DNA of 58,362 bases. Origin: Phycisphaerae bacterium (lineage in GTDB: Bacteria > Planctomycetota > Phycisphaerae > UBA1845). A model generated the notes under the pieces. It was given only the letters and a program-made list of their open reading frames with translations. It was not told where the DNA came from and searched no databases. Numbering within the stretch: the first letter of the stretch is position 1; each line of letters starts with the position of its first letter. The stretch is taken from the NCBI GenBank assembly GCA_029260055.1, contig JAJDDX010000379.1, positions 1 through 58,362 of the forward strand, given 5' to 3'. This document shows, piece after piece, positions 1-8,842 of the stretch. Made by a program: the position numbers and the translations under genes.

Positions 1-73
1 CCCGGCGCGCCGGGACCCATGCCACCCCGGTGCGGCCATCGATTGAGATGCAACAACGCACTAGTCTCCGAGG

Positions 74-1048
74 CTAACGTCGCCGCGTCCGCGCGAGCTC
101 GGCTTCCGATGCGATGAACCCGAACGCCGCCCAGTTCGAACCCGCCACGACACGTTGGAAGACCTCACGTGCCTTCCCGGCATCACCACTGACCAGGTGC
201 CAGTGCCCGAGGCCGTACCCCATCGTGGCGACGTCAAGTGAACTCGCCGTCTCCGCGTCGAGCAACTCGCTCGGGTCGATCAACCCCTTGTACATGAGGC
301 AGCGCCGATGGTACGCGGCGTTCTCGATGATCTTCATGTCGGGACTCACCCGATCCAGCAGCCACGTCGCCCGTTCATCGCGACCCACACGTCGCAGCGC
401 CAGGTACATCCAGTCCGTCACCGCGACGACGTTGTCCGGAAGGCCGCGCGTGTGGTTCATGCACGTTCGGTACGCCACAAGGGCCCCTTCGAAATCACCC
501 ATGAGGTACCGGGCAAGCCCGAGGTGATACCACACATTGAACGCTGTCGTCGTAAGCGGGATGTTCTCGGCGTTCGGCATCCCATCCGGCTCGATCTCAT
601 CAGGCTTGCCCTCGATCAGCTCCGCAGCCCTCTCCAGATCGGAAGCGGCGTCGCCGAAACGGCGAATACTGATATACCGATGACCGCGGTGCCGGTAGAA
701 ACGACCATCCTGCGGAAACCGACGGATGCCTTCCGAGAACACCTCGATCGCCTCGTGCATGCGAAGCAGATACCCAAGTCGCCTGCCCACCCAGATCAAG
801 CGATCAGGATCATCGGGGTCATCATCCAGTGCGGCGCGCGCCGCGGCGAGGTCAGCCTCCAGCTTCGTCCACTTTTCACCGGGCGGCATCGGCGGGAGTT
901 CCCGACCAAGTAGCGAAACGAGCTTGGGCTGCGACGCCGCGTCGCCGCGATGAGCACGCATCCGACCGTTCTCGTCGCGCGGCGTGACACAACCGCTGAG
1001 TAGCATCTGTAACACCAGACTTGTAAGCACGACCGATGGAATCTTCAC
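74..1048 (-). CDS. TPR-containing lipoprotein
   Basis: Predicted envelope lipoprotein with tetratricopeptide-like helical repeats. Function is unknown and probably a protein-interaction scaffold. An N-terminal hydrophobic stretch ends in the lipobox LLSGC. The middle and C-terminal parts hold TPR-like pairs (DRLIWVGRRLGYLLRMHEA, FYRHRGHRYISIRRFGDA, VWYHLGLARYLMGDFEGA). I chose the GTG at 1048 because GAGAGGAG lies six bases before it; the ATG at 1054 abuts that ribosome binding site and is badly spaced. It points away from the sulfotransferase gene at 1192, with about 140 bp between the two starts. The extra residues of an upstream in-frame start at 1084 do not look like part of a signal peptide. 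Confidence 0.8.
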   Translation of the reverse strand: MKIPSVVLTSLVLQMLLSGCVTPRDENGRMRAHRGDAASQPKLVSLLGRELPPMPPGEKWTKLEADLAAARAALDDDPDDPDRLIWVGRRLGYLLRMHEAIEVFSEGIRRFPQDGRFYRHRGHRYISIRRFGDAASDLERAAELIEGKPDEIEPDGMPNAENIPLTTTAFNVWYHLGLARYLMGDFEGALVAYRTCMNHTRGLPDNVVAVTDWMYLALRRVGRDERATWLLDRVSPDMKIIENAAYHRRCLMYKGLIDPSELLDAETASSLDVATMGYGLGHWHLVSGDAGKAREVFQRVVAGSNWAAFGFIASEAELARTRRR

Positions 1049-1191
1049 GATCATCTCCTCTCGGGTCGAAGGGCCTGGGTGCATGATACCCGCGCCCGCC
1101 CCACCGCGATATTCGCTTGTAACGCGGAGCCAAGGTCTCTACCATCGGCCGCGACGCTGCGAATGTGGCACTGGAATCGGAGCTGGTCCGC

Positions 1192-1959
1192 GTGAAGAAC
1201 TGTATCATCCTCGGGTCGGGACGCAGCGGGACGAGCATGGTGGCTGGAGCCCTCGCCGAAGCCGGGTATTTCATGGGCAAGCGGCTTCATCGCCCCCGCA
1301 GCGCCAACCCGAAGGGGTTCTTCGAATCACCGCAGATCAACCGGACCAACGACGCGCTACTTCGCCAAGTGGTGCCACATCGGTCCCTCTTCGTGGGGCA
1401 CTGGCTGCACCCGGAACGGCTCGGCCGCTACCACATGTGGCTCGCGAGAGTCCCGCTCGACACTGTGATTCCCTGCTCGGATGGGCTGCATGCTCGAATG
1501 CGCAAGTTCGTGCGGCTCACGCCGTACTGCTTCAAAGATCCGAGGTTCAGCTATACGCTACCGGCGTGGCGACCGATCCTTGGCGACGCCGTCTTCGTGT
1601 GCGTCTTTCGCGACCCGGCGGTTACCGCTCAGAGCATCGTCAAGGAGTGCGACTCGCCGCGCTATCGCGGTCTGCCCATGACGGCGGAGTGGGCCTTCGA
1701 TACCTTCACGCTGATGTATCGCCACATCCTCAACGTACACAGGCACGATGGGCAGTGGTTGTTCCTGCACTACGATCAGGTGCTGGCGGGCGACGGACTG
1801 GCGCGGCTCGCAGAGCATCTCGATGCCGACGTCGACCAGGAGTTTCCCGACAAGTCTCTGCGGCGCTCTGAACCCCGCGTGACTCCGCCCTCGGCCGCCG
1901 CGGAGGTCTATGCCGCGCTGTGCGAACTCGCCGAGTATCAGCCACGGGGGACGAGTTGA
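1192..1959 (+). CDS. Sulfotransferase family protein
   Basis: Probable PAPS-dependent sulfotransferase, moving a sulfuryl group to a glycan or other hydroxyl acceptor; the acceptor cannot be read from sequence. The N-terminal P-loop-like motif ILGSGRSGTSMVAGAL is the 5'-phosphosulfate-binding loop. FRDPAVTAQSIVKE resembles the 3'-phosphate-binding segment with a conserved Arg and Ser. Length (about 255 residues) suits bacterial members of the family. The GTG at 1192 has GGAG nine bases upstream; a GTG at 1165 would add nine residues. A glycosyltransferase gene follows on the same strand about 80 bp downstream, so the product may decorate the polysaccharide made by this cluster. A polysaccharide lyase 8 gene nearby is compatible with sulfated glycans, but that link is inference. 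Confidence 0.82.
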   Translation: MKNCIILGSGRSGTSMVAGALAEAGYFMGKRLHRPRSANPKGFFESPQINRTNDALLRQVVPHRSLFVGHWLHPERLGRYHMWLARVPLDTVIPCSDGLHARMRKFVRLTPYCFKDPRFSYTLPAWRPILGDAVFVCVFRDPAVTAQSIVKECDSPRYRGLPMTAEWAFDTFTLMYRHILNVHRHDGQWLFLHYDQVLAGDGLARLAEHLDADVDQEFPDKSLRRSEPRVTPPSAAAEVYAALCELAEYQPRGTS

Positions 1960-2042
1960 CGTGTTGACGAGTCGAAAGCCCGAGCCGTGGCGAACCGTAA
2001 CATCCGATCGTGCTGCCCCCCTGCGTGGCGGAGCGTGCCGTC

Positions 2043-3098
2043 ATGGCTGAAGTCCAAGCTAGTGTCATCGTCTGTGTTTACAACCGCGGTGCGGAGGTGC
2101 TCCATTGCCTGGACAGCATCCTGTCCTCGGACTTCGATGATTGCGAAATCGTACTGGTCGACGATGCCTCGACGGACGACACGCCGAGCCGGCTCGCGGT
2201 CTTCGCGGAATCCCACCCCGATAGGCGCGTGACCATCGTCCGTAACAAGCGGAACCTCGGCGTGTCCGGTGCGAGAAACGCCGGAATCGCCGCGGCGAAA
2301 GGGCACGTCGTCGTCTTCACCGACTCGGACTGCACCGTCGATCCTGCCTGGCTCCGCTTGCTCACGAGCGCTTTCGAGAACGAATCGATTACGGCCGCGG
2401 GCGGCACCGTCTTGAATCCACAGCCGACGAACATGGCCGAGCGGGCCTACGTGGGGCGATCGAAGATCCAGCGTACGAGTTGGCAAGGTCGAAAACTCGT
2501 TGGCTGCAACATGGCCTTTCGGCGCGACATCATCGCGACGCTCGGGTTCGACTCCGCTTTGAGCTACTACTGCGATGAGGACGACCTGGCTCGACGCCTG
2601 GACGCGATACGGTGCGAATTCGCGTTCGTTCCCGATGCCGTCGTCCATCACCACCATCGGCTCGATCTTCGCGGCTACCTCCGCATGGGCTATCGCCAGG
2701 GAATCGGCTCAGCCCGCCTGTGGTACAAGCACGGCATCTACGTCGGCCGGGATGTATGGGCGGGCATCGCTGGCGCGGTGACACTCCCGCTAGTGGCGAT
2801 CGACCCAAGGCTCAGCCTCATACCGGCGGCCCTTGTTCTGTTGCAGCTTGGCGCGATCGCGTTCAACGAAATCGCTCTCAAGGGTAAGGGGATCGTCGAG
2901 ACCGCGATCGTCTTACCCCTCGCGGTCTTGTACTACGTATACAAGTCCTGCGGCGTGGTCATGACGTGGCTCAGACTGACGTCCGGCGGCGAGAAGGCGA
3001 TCCGCGAATCGAAGCGCGGTTGGCTGCACACGCGGCGAGACGCCGCCGAGATCAGTACCGCGACCGTAAGGCAGCGGCCGAATGCACCGGAGCGCTGA
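2043..3098 (+). CDS. Family 2 glycosyltransferase, membrane-associated
   Basis: Inverting GT-A glycosyltransferase that adds a sugar from a nucleotide-sugar donor to a membrane-bound or surface glycan acceptor. The N-terminus carries the nucleotide-binding start QASVIVCVYNR, then VLVDDASTDDT and the metal-binding FTDSDCTVD (DxD-type). A downstream acidic cluster YYCDEDDLARRL fits the catalytic-base region. Two hydrophobic segments near residues 240-310 suggest inner-membrane attachment. The ATG at 2043 is preceded by GGAG nine bases upstream. An in-frame start at 2010 would add residues before the Rossmann strand and is less likely. It follows the sulfotransferase gene in the same direction. 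Donor and acceptor are unknown. Confidence 0.88.
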   Translation: MAEVQASVIVCVYNRGAEVLHCLDSILSSDFDDCEIVLVDDASTDDTPSRLAVFAESHPDRRVTIVRNKRNLGVSGARNAGIAAAKGHVVVFTDSDCTVDPAWLRLLTSAFENESITAAGGTVLNPQPTNMAERAYVGRSKIQRTSWQGRKLVGCNMAFRRDIIATLGFDSALSYYCDEDDLARRLDAIRCEFAFVPDAVVHHHHRLDLRGYLRMGYRQGIGSARLWYKHGIYVGRDVWAGIAGAVTLPLVAIDPRLSLIPAALVLLQLGAIAFNEIALKGKGIVETAIVLPLAVLYYVYKSCGVVMTWLRLTSGGEKAIRESKRGWLHTRRDAAEISTATVRQRPNAPER

Positions 3099-3199
3099 CG
3101 CGGAACTTACAGCATCACCGCGCGAGTGCCATGTTAACGTTCATCAAGTTAGCGGCACGTCCCGGGCCTCGACATGCCGCAAGGCGCTAGGGAGGGGCG

Positions 3200-3838
3200 T
3201 CAGCGGACCTTGCGTAAGACGGTCGTCAAATCGACGGTCCGAAGCTTCTCGAATCCGCCGGCCGCCAGCGCTTCTGTGATCACGCGATGAGGACCGCCCT
3301 CCGGATCGGTCGAATCATGGAACGCGATCACGCCGCCCAGGACTGCGTGCGGGCTTCAGCATTCGAAGTCCTTCTTGACGCCCTCGTAACGATGATCGCC
3401 GTCGATCCAAAGCAGACTCACCGGCGCGGCCCATCCGCAGGCCGCGACCTCCGATGGCAAATTCACTAGCCTGATGGTCTCGCACACGCCGCACCGAAGC
3501 ATATGCTTGAAGAACGCCACTCGATCTTGCGGGCCGAACGAGCCGCCCAGCACGCCCTCAAACTCCTCGTGCGGTTCGATCGCATACACGGGGATGCCTG
3601 CATGGTCACGCGAGCCGAGTGCCAGCGCGGTAGTGGACTTTCCGCGGTAGCTGCCGATCTCGACAACCGAGCCGGCCGAGACTTCAGATGCCAGAGCGTA
3701 AAGGAGCTTGCACTCATCGACGCTGAGTTGCCCCGTCACCGACATGATCTTCCGCAGATACGCCGGCGTCGCAGGCGAGTACCGTGCGGCAACGATCGCC
3801 GCAGCCCGTCGGAGCTTGTGAGGCAGGCCGCTGCTCAT
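3200..3838 (-). pseudogene. SAM-dependent methyltransferase with in-frame TGA
   Basis: Class I methyltransferase of the Methyltransf_24/CmcI-like type. SVVEIGSYRGKSTTALALGS is the SAM-binding motif I, and LLWIDGDHRYEGVKKDFEC is the usual strand-4 region. The frame stops at a TGA at 3356-3358 after 160 codons. Past that TGA the same frame continues 51 codons as SPHAVLGGVIAFHD and so on, ending at 3200. That is exactly the C-terminal part the family needs. Relatives have Trp at the TGA position, so this looks like TGG changed to TGA. The start codon overlaps the flippase stop (ATGA at 3835-3838), so the two genes are translationally coupled. It could be a recent nonsense mutation, a read error or, less likely, recoding; selenocysteine is poorly supported here. 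Confidence 0.72.
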
Positions 3839-5079
3839 ACGCCCCCCTCTCTTCCGGCACGCCACATGCCCGTCGCCACGATCACGATCAGGCCCGCCAA
3901 CGTGACACCCTGCACCGCAAGCAGCACCGACACGATCGTCGACGGCACTTGATGCCACATCATCACACCCACGAACTGCACCACCAGACCCGGAAGATAC
4001 ACATACAAGAAACTGAAACGCCCGACCGCCGCACCGGCGAGAGCCACCATATGGCACAGATAGCCGACCAACCGCAAGCTCACCAACCCCGAAAGCAGCG
4101 GCGCACCACCCACGAACTCTGATGCATACACGAGCTGCATGATCTCGTCGGGCCAGAAGACGAAAATCGCCAGCGGCGGCGCCGCCAAGAGCAGGAAGTA
4201 AGCGCACAGACGAACGAAAGTCGCTATACCGCCGCGCCCCTGTCGAGTAAGCGATGTCAGCATGGGCAAGAGCACGAGGCTGAACGGCGTAACAAGCACG
4301 CCGATCGCGCCGGTTAGCTTGAAGGCCGCACCATACACGCCGGCATCCGCGTCCAGCAGGTAGTGCTTGACCGCGAGCATGTCGATGTTCTGAAAGCCCG
4401 CGGTCGTCAGCAGCATGAGGAACATCGGCCCGGTGAACCGCCGCACCGCACCGCCATCGACGCTTTCCGGTTCGTGGCTACGGAAAAGTGGCCCGAGTTG
4501 CAGACGCGCCAGCGCCACCGCAAAGACGGCGGCCACTACGTACGCGAATAGTGCGCCCGCGACGCTCCTGACTGCCACGAAGATAGCAAGCCCGGCGCCC
4601 AGGCGAACGAAGGCCTCGGCCATGGTGTTGGCGGCGTAGTGGCGGAAGTACTGCAGGCCGCGCAACACGCCACGTGAAACGCTCAGAAGGAGTGTCACGA
4701 AGAGAAGCGCATACGCCACGATGATCGGAACGACCGACTGGAAGTTCAGGAACGTCGCCAGCGGCTTCAGCGCGAGCAGGCCGATGATCAGACCGATCAG
4801 GCCGTAACGCGTGACGCGCCGCGTCACTTCGCGCGAAAGTACGATGATCTTCCCGTGTGTGCCCGCCTCGGCATACTCGGCGGTGAACCTCGCCACCGTC
4901 CCGTTGATCGGCCCCAGCCCGATCTGAAGCACGGCGAACAGCGACAGTGCGGCGAAGAAGTCGGCCGAGGCCTCAGTGCCCAGCTTGCGAGCCACGTAGG
5001 CCGTAAAGATGAGGCTGAGCACGGCCGTCACGCCGGTACCCGCGACCAGCGTGACGCTATGTCGTGTTTCCGATCGCAT
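3835..5079 (-). CDS. Polysaccharide flippase (Wzx/MVF-like membrane protein)
   Basis: Multi-pass inner-membrane protein of about 414 residues with the composition and spacing of MATE/MVF-type oligosaccharide flippases. These move lipid-linked repeat units across the cytoplasmic membrane. Hydrophobic helices run the whole length, starting at SVTLVAGTGVTAVLSLIFTA. Typical short basic loops are present, such as VARKLGTEASADFFAALSLF. I use the ATG at 5079; a TTG at 5082 is immediately upstream. The gene lies 46 bp after a PpiC-type isomerase gene, and its stop overlaps the start of the methyltransferase, so the three probably form one transcript. Together with the glycosyltransferase and sulfotransferase genes upstream it suggests a surface-glycan export locus. 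Confidence 0.86.
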   Translation of the reverse strand: MRSETRHSVTLVAGTGVTAVLSLIFTAYVARKLGTEASADFFAALSLFAVLQIGLGPINGTVARFTAEYAEAGTHGKIIVLSREVTRRVTRYGLIGLIIGLLALKPLATFLNFQSVVPIIVAYALLFVTLLLSVSRGVLRGLQYFRHYAANTMAEAFVRLGAGLAIFVAVRSVAGALFAYVVAAVFAVALARLQLGPLFRSHEPESVDGGAVRRFTGPMFLMLLTTAGFQNIDMLAVKHYLLDADAGVYGAAFKLTGAIGVLVTPFSLVLLPMLTSLTRQGRGGIATFVRLCAYFLLLAAPPLAIFVFWPDEIMQLVYASEFVGGAPLLSGLVSLRLVGYLCHMVALAGAAVGRFSFLYVYLPGLVVQFVGVMMWHQVPSTIVSVLLAVQGVTLAGLIVIVATGMWRAGREGGV

Positions 5080-5125
5080 CAACGCTCATCCGTCGACCCA
5101 CAGTGGGTCCTGCCTTGCGCCGCCG

Positions 5126-6043
5126 CTAGTCATCGGACGCCCCGACCCGATTCTCCGAATAGACGATGCTTGCCCTGGCCCTGAGCTCGAGATCGGCCTT
5201 CTGGCGCAGTGCTTCAATCTTCTCCGCCTTCAACACGTCCATGACGGTCGGCTTGATGCTGTCGAAGCTGATGTCCGGATTCCGCCGTCTATCGACAAGC
5301 TTGATGATCCAGAAGCGGTTGTTCGGCCCGCGAATGACGTCGCTCACCTCGCCGACCTTCAGATCATAGACCACATCGCGCCACGCCTCCGGCACGTGTC
5401 TCCAACGCAGATACCCCAGGTCCCAGGGCGCCCGCCCGGTCTTCGGCACCTTCGGGAACCGTCTAGCGGCTATCTCCTCAAAGGACGCCCCCTGCCGAAG
5501 ATCATTCAGCGCCTTCGTTGTCGACGCCTCATCCCGCCACAGCAACTGCCACACGTGGAGTTCCGTCCGGATTCGGGCGGCGTTCCTGTCGAAGTACTGC
5601 TTCGCATCTGCTTCGCTGACCTCTGCTCTTGCCGAGATGTCCTTTTGAAACAGTTTCGCAAGCTCGTCTCGCTTGAACGCGTTGATCCGGGCCTCCATGT
5701 GGGCGAGCTTCTCCTGGTACTTGGCGTTGGCGTCCAGACCGAGTTCGACCGCCCGCTGGCGGATGAGTTCCTTGCGCACGAGCGCATCGAGGACGTTTCG
5801 CCTTTGCTCCGACGACAAGGCTTCGTCATGGCCACCGCTACTCGCGACGAAGCGTACGTCCGCGTCGCGGATCGCGGTCCCGTTTACCGTGGCGAGAAGT
5901 TCCTCGGTCGGTCGCGTCGTTCGGTCCGGCGCAGCGACGTTGGGATCCACCGGCGAACCTGATTGAGTCTGACCCCGCGCCAGGGCTACGGCAAGGCCTG
6001 TCGTGCCGAGCAATGTCAGTAATGCTAGTGTCGATTTGGACAT
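5126..6043 (-). CDS. PpiC/SurA-like periplasmic peptidyl-prolyl isomerase
   Basis: Predicted exported foldase. It has a signal peptide (STLALLTLLGTTGLAVALA), an N-terminal SurA_N-like helical domain with LATVNGTAIRDADVRF and ALVRKELIRQRAVELGLD, and a parvulin domain. The parvulin part is recognised from FEEIAARRF, GRAPWDLGYLRW and VYDLKVGEVSDVIRGPNNRFWIIKL. Length (about 305 residues) is normal for single-parvulin members. The ATG at 6043 follows GGGAGGG at seven bases; an in-frame ATG at 6061 is upstream of that site and rejected. It is the first gene after the decaheme gene terminator and heads the run of isomerase, flippase and methyltransferase. Its clients may be outer-membrane or secreted proteins; that is family knowledge, not visible here. 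Confidence 0.88.
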   Translation of the reverse strand: MSKSTLALLTLLGTTGLAVALARGQTQSGSPVDPNVAAPDRTTRPTEELLATVNGTAIRDADVRFVASSGGHDEALSSEQRRNVLDALVRKELIRQRAVELGLDANAKYQEKLAHMEARINAFKRDELAKLFQKDISARAEVSEADAKQYFDRNAARIRTELHVWQLLWRDEASTTKALNDLRQGASFEEIAARRFPKVPKTGRAPWDLGYLRWRHVPEAWRDVVYDLKVGEVSDVIRGPNNRFWIIKLVDRRRNPDISFDSIKPTVMDVLKAEKIEALRQKADLELRARASIVYSENRVGASDD

Positions 6044-6078
6044 GGCTGCACCCTCCCACAACGAGTACGTCTCGGCCC

Positions 6079-6119
6079 AAAAGAAAAGGGAAGGCGGCTC
6101 CGACAGAGTCCGCCTTCCC
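6079..6119 (-). terminator. Rho-independent terminator of the decaheme gene
   Basis: On the minus strand a perfect 10-bp GC-rich stem GGGAAGGCGG / CCGCCTTCCC, with a 12-nt loop, is followed directly by TTTTCTTTT. The stem arms lie at 6110-6119 and 6088-6097. The site is 27 bp past the stop of the decaheme gene and 36 bp before the start of the PpiC gene. The two genes are therefore probably separate transcription units. Confidence 0.9.
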
Positions 6120-6145
6120 CGTTGGTCATTCTACTTGGCTATCGA

Positions 6146-8842
6146 TCAGTGGCAAACCGTGCAGGATTCCTCCTCGTCGCCACTCCACGGATCATCCGGC
6201 GTCGGGTCCCACGTCTGGAGGTCCAGGTGGGCCGTCGTCGCTTCAGAATCATGACAACCGCCACAAGCGAGCCGATTCGCGTTGGTCGCCCAACTTCCGC
6301 TCGTGGTCTCAGCCGGGTGGCAGGACTCGCAGAAGCGGATGTCCTGCGGGAACGTGATGTCCCAGCTTCTACCCGTCATAGGATCGGCGTTGTAACCTAC
6401 CGTCGTGTTCGGGAAGTTGAGACTCGACCCGAAGTGGACGGCGTGGACACGCCTCGAGATCGGGCCACCGCCGTACCATGCGCCGTCCGCGTGTCCGTTC
6501 TGGTAGTCGTGGCAAGCGCCGCACTGATCCACGGCGGTGTCGTCGAAGATCTTGTAGTGACGCGGGAAGTCGAGGATGAACCCCTCGCCGTCCGGGCCCT
6601 GGTGGCAGTCGTTACACGCGCGGGCTATCGGAAGCTCCTCGGTAGCCGTGCCGACCTGGAACGTCGTCTTGGCGACCGAAGGCGTCTTGTAGTCGGTGCC
6701 GTCGACGCGGCCGATGTCGGTGATCTCGACGGAGGCCACGTACGTGCCCGCTTCCAGATCGTCGACCGGATCGAGCGTGTAGGTGATCGAGCCGGTCGAC
6801 CACGCCGCCTTCGGATCGTCGTCCGCCGGATCGGCATGCATATAGATCGCGTTGCTCGGATAGTAGCCGCCCACCAGCTTCACATCAGTGTCACCCGCGA
6901 ACACCGCGGTCGTGACCGCGCTGTCGTCCAATTGGAGGGCGAAGTAGCTGCCCAGGTTCCTGCTGCGAATGGCCACCGCACCATCTTCGAGATAGGCAAT
7001 CGCGCGGGCGGCAAAAGCCGAATCCGCGTTGAGCCAGTCCACGATTTCCGTCGCCGTCGCCGCTTCCGTGTCCGCAAAGGTCCCGTCCGCAACCGCTACG
7101 CTGATCGAAGCGGAAATGGTCTCGGCGGCCCTCCCGGACACGTTCTTCTCCAGGAGGTCCATGCCACCGTCCACCGTCAGTTCGAGGGTCGCGTCCGCGG
7201 CGCTGATGTCGAACGGGCCGGCGCCGTCGCTGACAACCTCCACGCGTGCCGCGGTCGTCAGCACCGGGCCGAACTTCGCCCGCGGGCCGTGAACGAACAC
7301 ATAGGCATGGTCAAACAGGCCGTCGCCCTTCGGGCAGTTGTCGGCCGTGCAGCCGTCCTTCTCATCGTCATGCATAACCGTCGTATGGTCGATCGGGCTA
7401 CCGCCGTCGTTGATGACGATGGTGACCACCGGGCTTTCGCCGGCCACGAAGTAGGAACCGTTGGCGGGCGTCGACACCGAAAGATCAACCGTGAATTCCG
7501 GGATGTTCCGAACGTCCTTCGTGGTCCAGTCGTGGGCCACGGAAACCGCGGCATCCACCCCGGCTGCCGGGTGGCAGGCGGCACACGCCGCATCGGTCGC
7601 CTGTGGACCGCCGGCGTGGTTCGTGCCGGTAGCGAAGTCCACCTCGTCGTGACACGAGCCGCATGCCATGCGCGACGGAACGTTCATCCAGTTGGCCACA
7701 TCCTCGCCCGAGCCCTGGTGGCAGGCTGTGCAGTTGCGGATCACCGCCGGGAAGCCCACCTTCCACCACGAGTGCTTGGTGTCACGGTAGCCCCAGATAG
7801 CGTACTCGCCGTTGTCGGCCGACTCGTCCTCCGCGGTGGCGGGATCATCCCACACGATGCCGTCGGCACCCGCGATGCTCTGCACCTCGTGGCCGGCGTG
7901 GATCTTGTGGATCATCGGCGCCATGTCGATCGTCCCGCCGCCCTGAGGATCGGTCATCCCGGGCAGGTGGCACGTCACGCAGTTCTCGACGGTGAGTCGA
8001 TCGCCACCGTGGCCATGGAAGTCGACACCGTGGCAGTTGAGGCAGGTGGCTGTCTCGACGATGTTCCGCGTCTCGGTGACATCCGAGCCGTCCGGCACGA
8101 AATCGAAGTTCGCATCGGCGGTAGCACCGGCGTGCCCACCGATCATGGCGGACACACGGTGGGTGCGCGTCCGATCGTACGTGATCGCCGCCCCGCCGAC
8201 GGTGGCTGTCGCCAGATTCGTCTCGAAGACGTACGAGTACGAGCCGTCACCGTTGTCCGTGAACGTGCCGCCGCTCTCGCGGTAGGCCTGGTCGGCAGCC
8301 GTGCCGTCGGGATTGGGCCAATCCCCGTCCGCCGAGCCTTCCACCGTCTGCGTACGATAGACGTACGCGACCCACTTGTTGTAGGCTTCACCGTCCGCAG
8401 CCGGGGCGAGGCTGACGATGTTGAAGTTTCCGCCCGTCAGACCCGTCACCGGGTTTCCGTCGCCATCTGCCACCGTGAAGTTGACGGTCGCCGTACCGTC
8501 GGCATCCGCCGTGGCCGAGGTGATGGCTGCAGTCGCAAAGTACTTGCCAGCCGTTTCGAATTCTCCGGTCGAGCGCAACATGTCGGTGCCGTGGAAGTTG
8601 GTGACTGCCACGCCGAGGCCGTCCGCGCCGTCCGCACCATCCGCACCATCCGCACCCGGTTCACCGGGCGGCCCCTGTTCGCCCTGAGGGCCTTGTGTGC
8701 CGCCACCCGTACTGCCATCTCCACCCCCGGTCCCGAGATCGAACCCCGGGCACCCACCGATGAGCACCACGCCGACACAGGTGACGACGACGAGCATCGT
8801 CATCGCGCCAAGCGACTCGAACTGTGACTTCCGAGCTGTCAT
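6146..8842 (-). CDS. Decaheme c-type cytochrome, OmcA/MtrC-like lipoprotein
   Basis: Predicted surface or outer-membrane electron-transfer protein of about 898 residues. There are exactly ten CxxCH heme sites in two groups of five, near residues 266-419 (CLNCH, CVTCH, CTACH, CGSCH, CAACH) and 741-893 (CNDCH, CGACH, CESCH, CGGCH, CTVCH). Beta-rich segments lie before and between the groups, as in OmcA/MtrC-type decahemes. The N-terminus has a lipobox (VVLIGGC) followed by a Gly-rich stretch and a collagen-like Gly-X-Y run (GPQGEQGPPGEPGADGADG), probably a stalk. The ATG at 8842 has GGAGGT seven bases upstream; in-frame starts further upstream lack this. No MtrA- or MtrB-like partner is visible nearby, so the route across the outer membrane is unknown. 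Confidence 0.93.
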   Translation of the reverse strand: MTARKSQFESLGAMTMLVVVTCVGVVLIGGCPGFDLGTGGGDGSTGGGTQGPQGEQGPPGEPGADGADGADGADGLGVAVTNFHGTDMLRSTGEFETAGKYFATAAITSATADADGTATVNFTVADGDGNPVTGLTGGNFNIVSLAPAADGEAYNKWVAYVYRTQTVEGSADGDWPNPDGTAADQAYRESGGTFTDNGDGSYSYVFETNLATATVGGAAITYDRTRTHRVSAMIGGHAGATADANFDFVPDGSDVTETRNIVETATCLNCHGVDFHGHGGDRLTVENCVTCHLPGMTDPQGGGTIDMAPMIHKIHAGHEVQSIAGADGIVWDDPATAEDESADNGEYAIWGYRDTKHSWWKVGFPAVIRNCTACHQGSGEDVANWMNVPSRMACGSCHDEVDFATGTNHAGGPQATDAACAACHPAAGVDAAVSVAHDWTTKDVRNIPEFTVDLSVSTPANGSYFVAGESPVVTIVINDGGSPIDHTTVMHDDEKDGCTADNCPKGDGLFDHAYVFVHGPRAKFGPVLTTAARVEVVSDGAGPFDISAADATLELTVDGGMDLLEKNVSGRAAETISASISVAVADGTFADTEAATATEIVDWLNADSAFAARAIAYLEDGAVAIRSRNLGSYFALQLDDSAVTTAVFAGDTDVKLVGGYYPSNAIYMHADPADDDPKAAWSTGSITYTLDPVDDLEAGTYVASVEITDIGRVDGTDYKTPSVAKTTFQVGTATEELPIARACNDCHQGPDGEGFILDFPRHYKIFDDTAVDQCGACHDYQNGHADGAWYGGGPISRRVHAVHFGSSLNFPNTTVGYNADPMTGRSWDITFPQDIRFCESCHPAETTSGSWATNANRLACGGCHDSEATTAHLDLQTWDPTPDDPWSGDEEESCTVCH

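Noticed and set aside
3356-3358. Selenocysteine at the methyltransferase TGA
   Set aside because: Relatives have Trp here, not Cys. The best downstream stem (CACGC/GCGTG) has an 11-base loop that starts only about 11 bases after the TGA, so the evidence is much weaker than for the thioredoxin-like gene.
6122-8827. A 901-codon open frame on the plus strand
   Set aside because: It is the antisense shadow of the decaheme gene. The product is rich in Arg/Val/His with no domain, while the minus strand has ten CxxCH sites, a lipobox and a good ribosome binding site.
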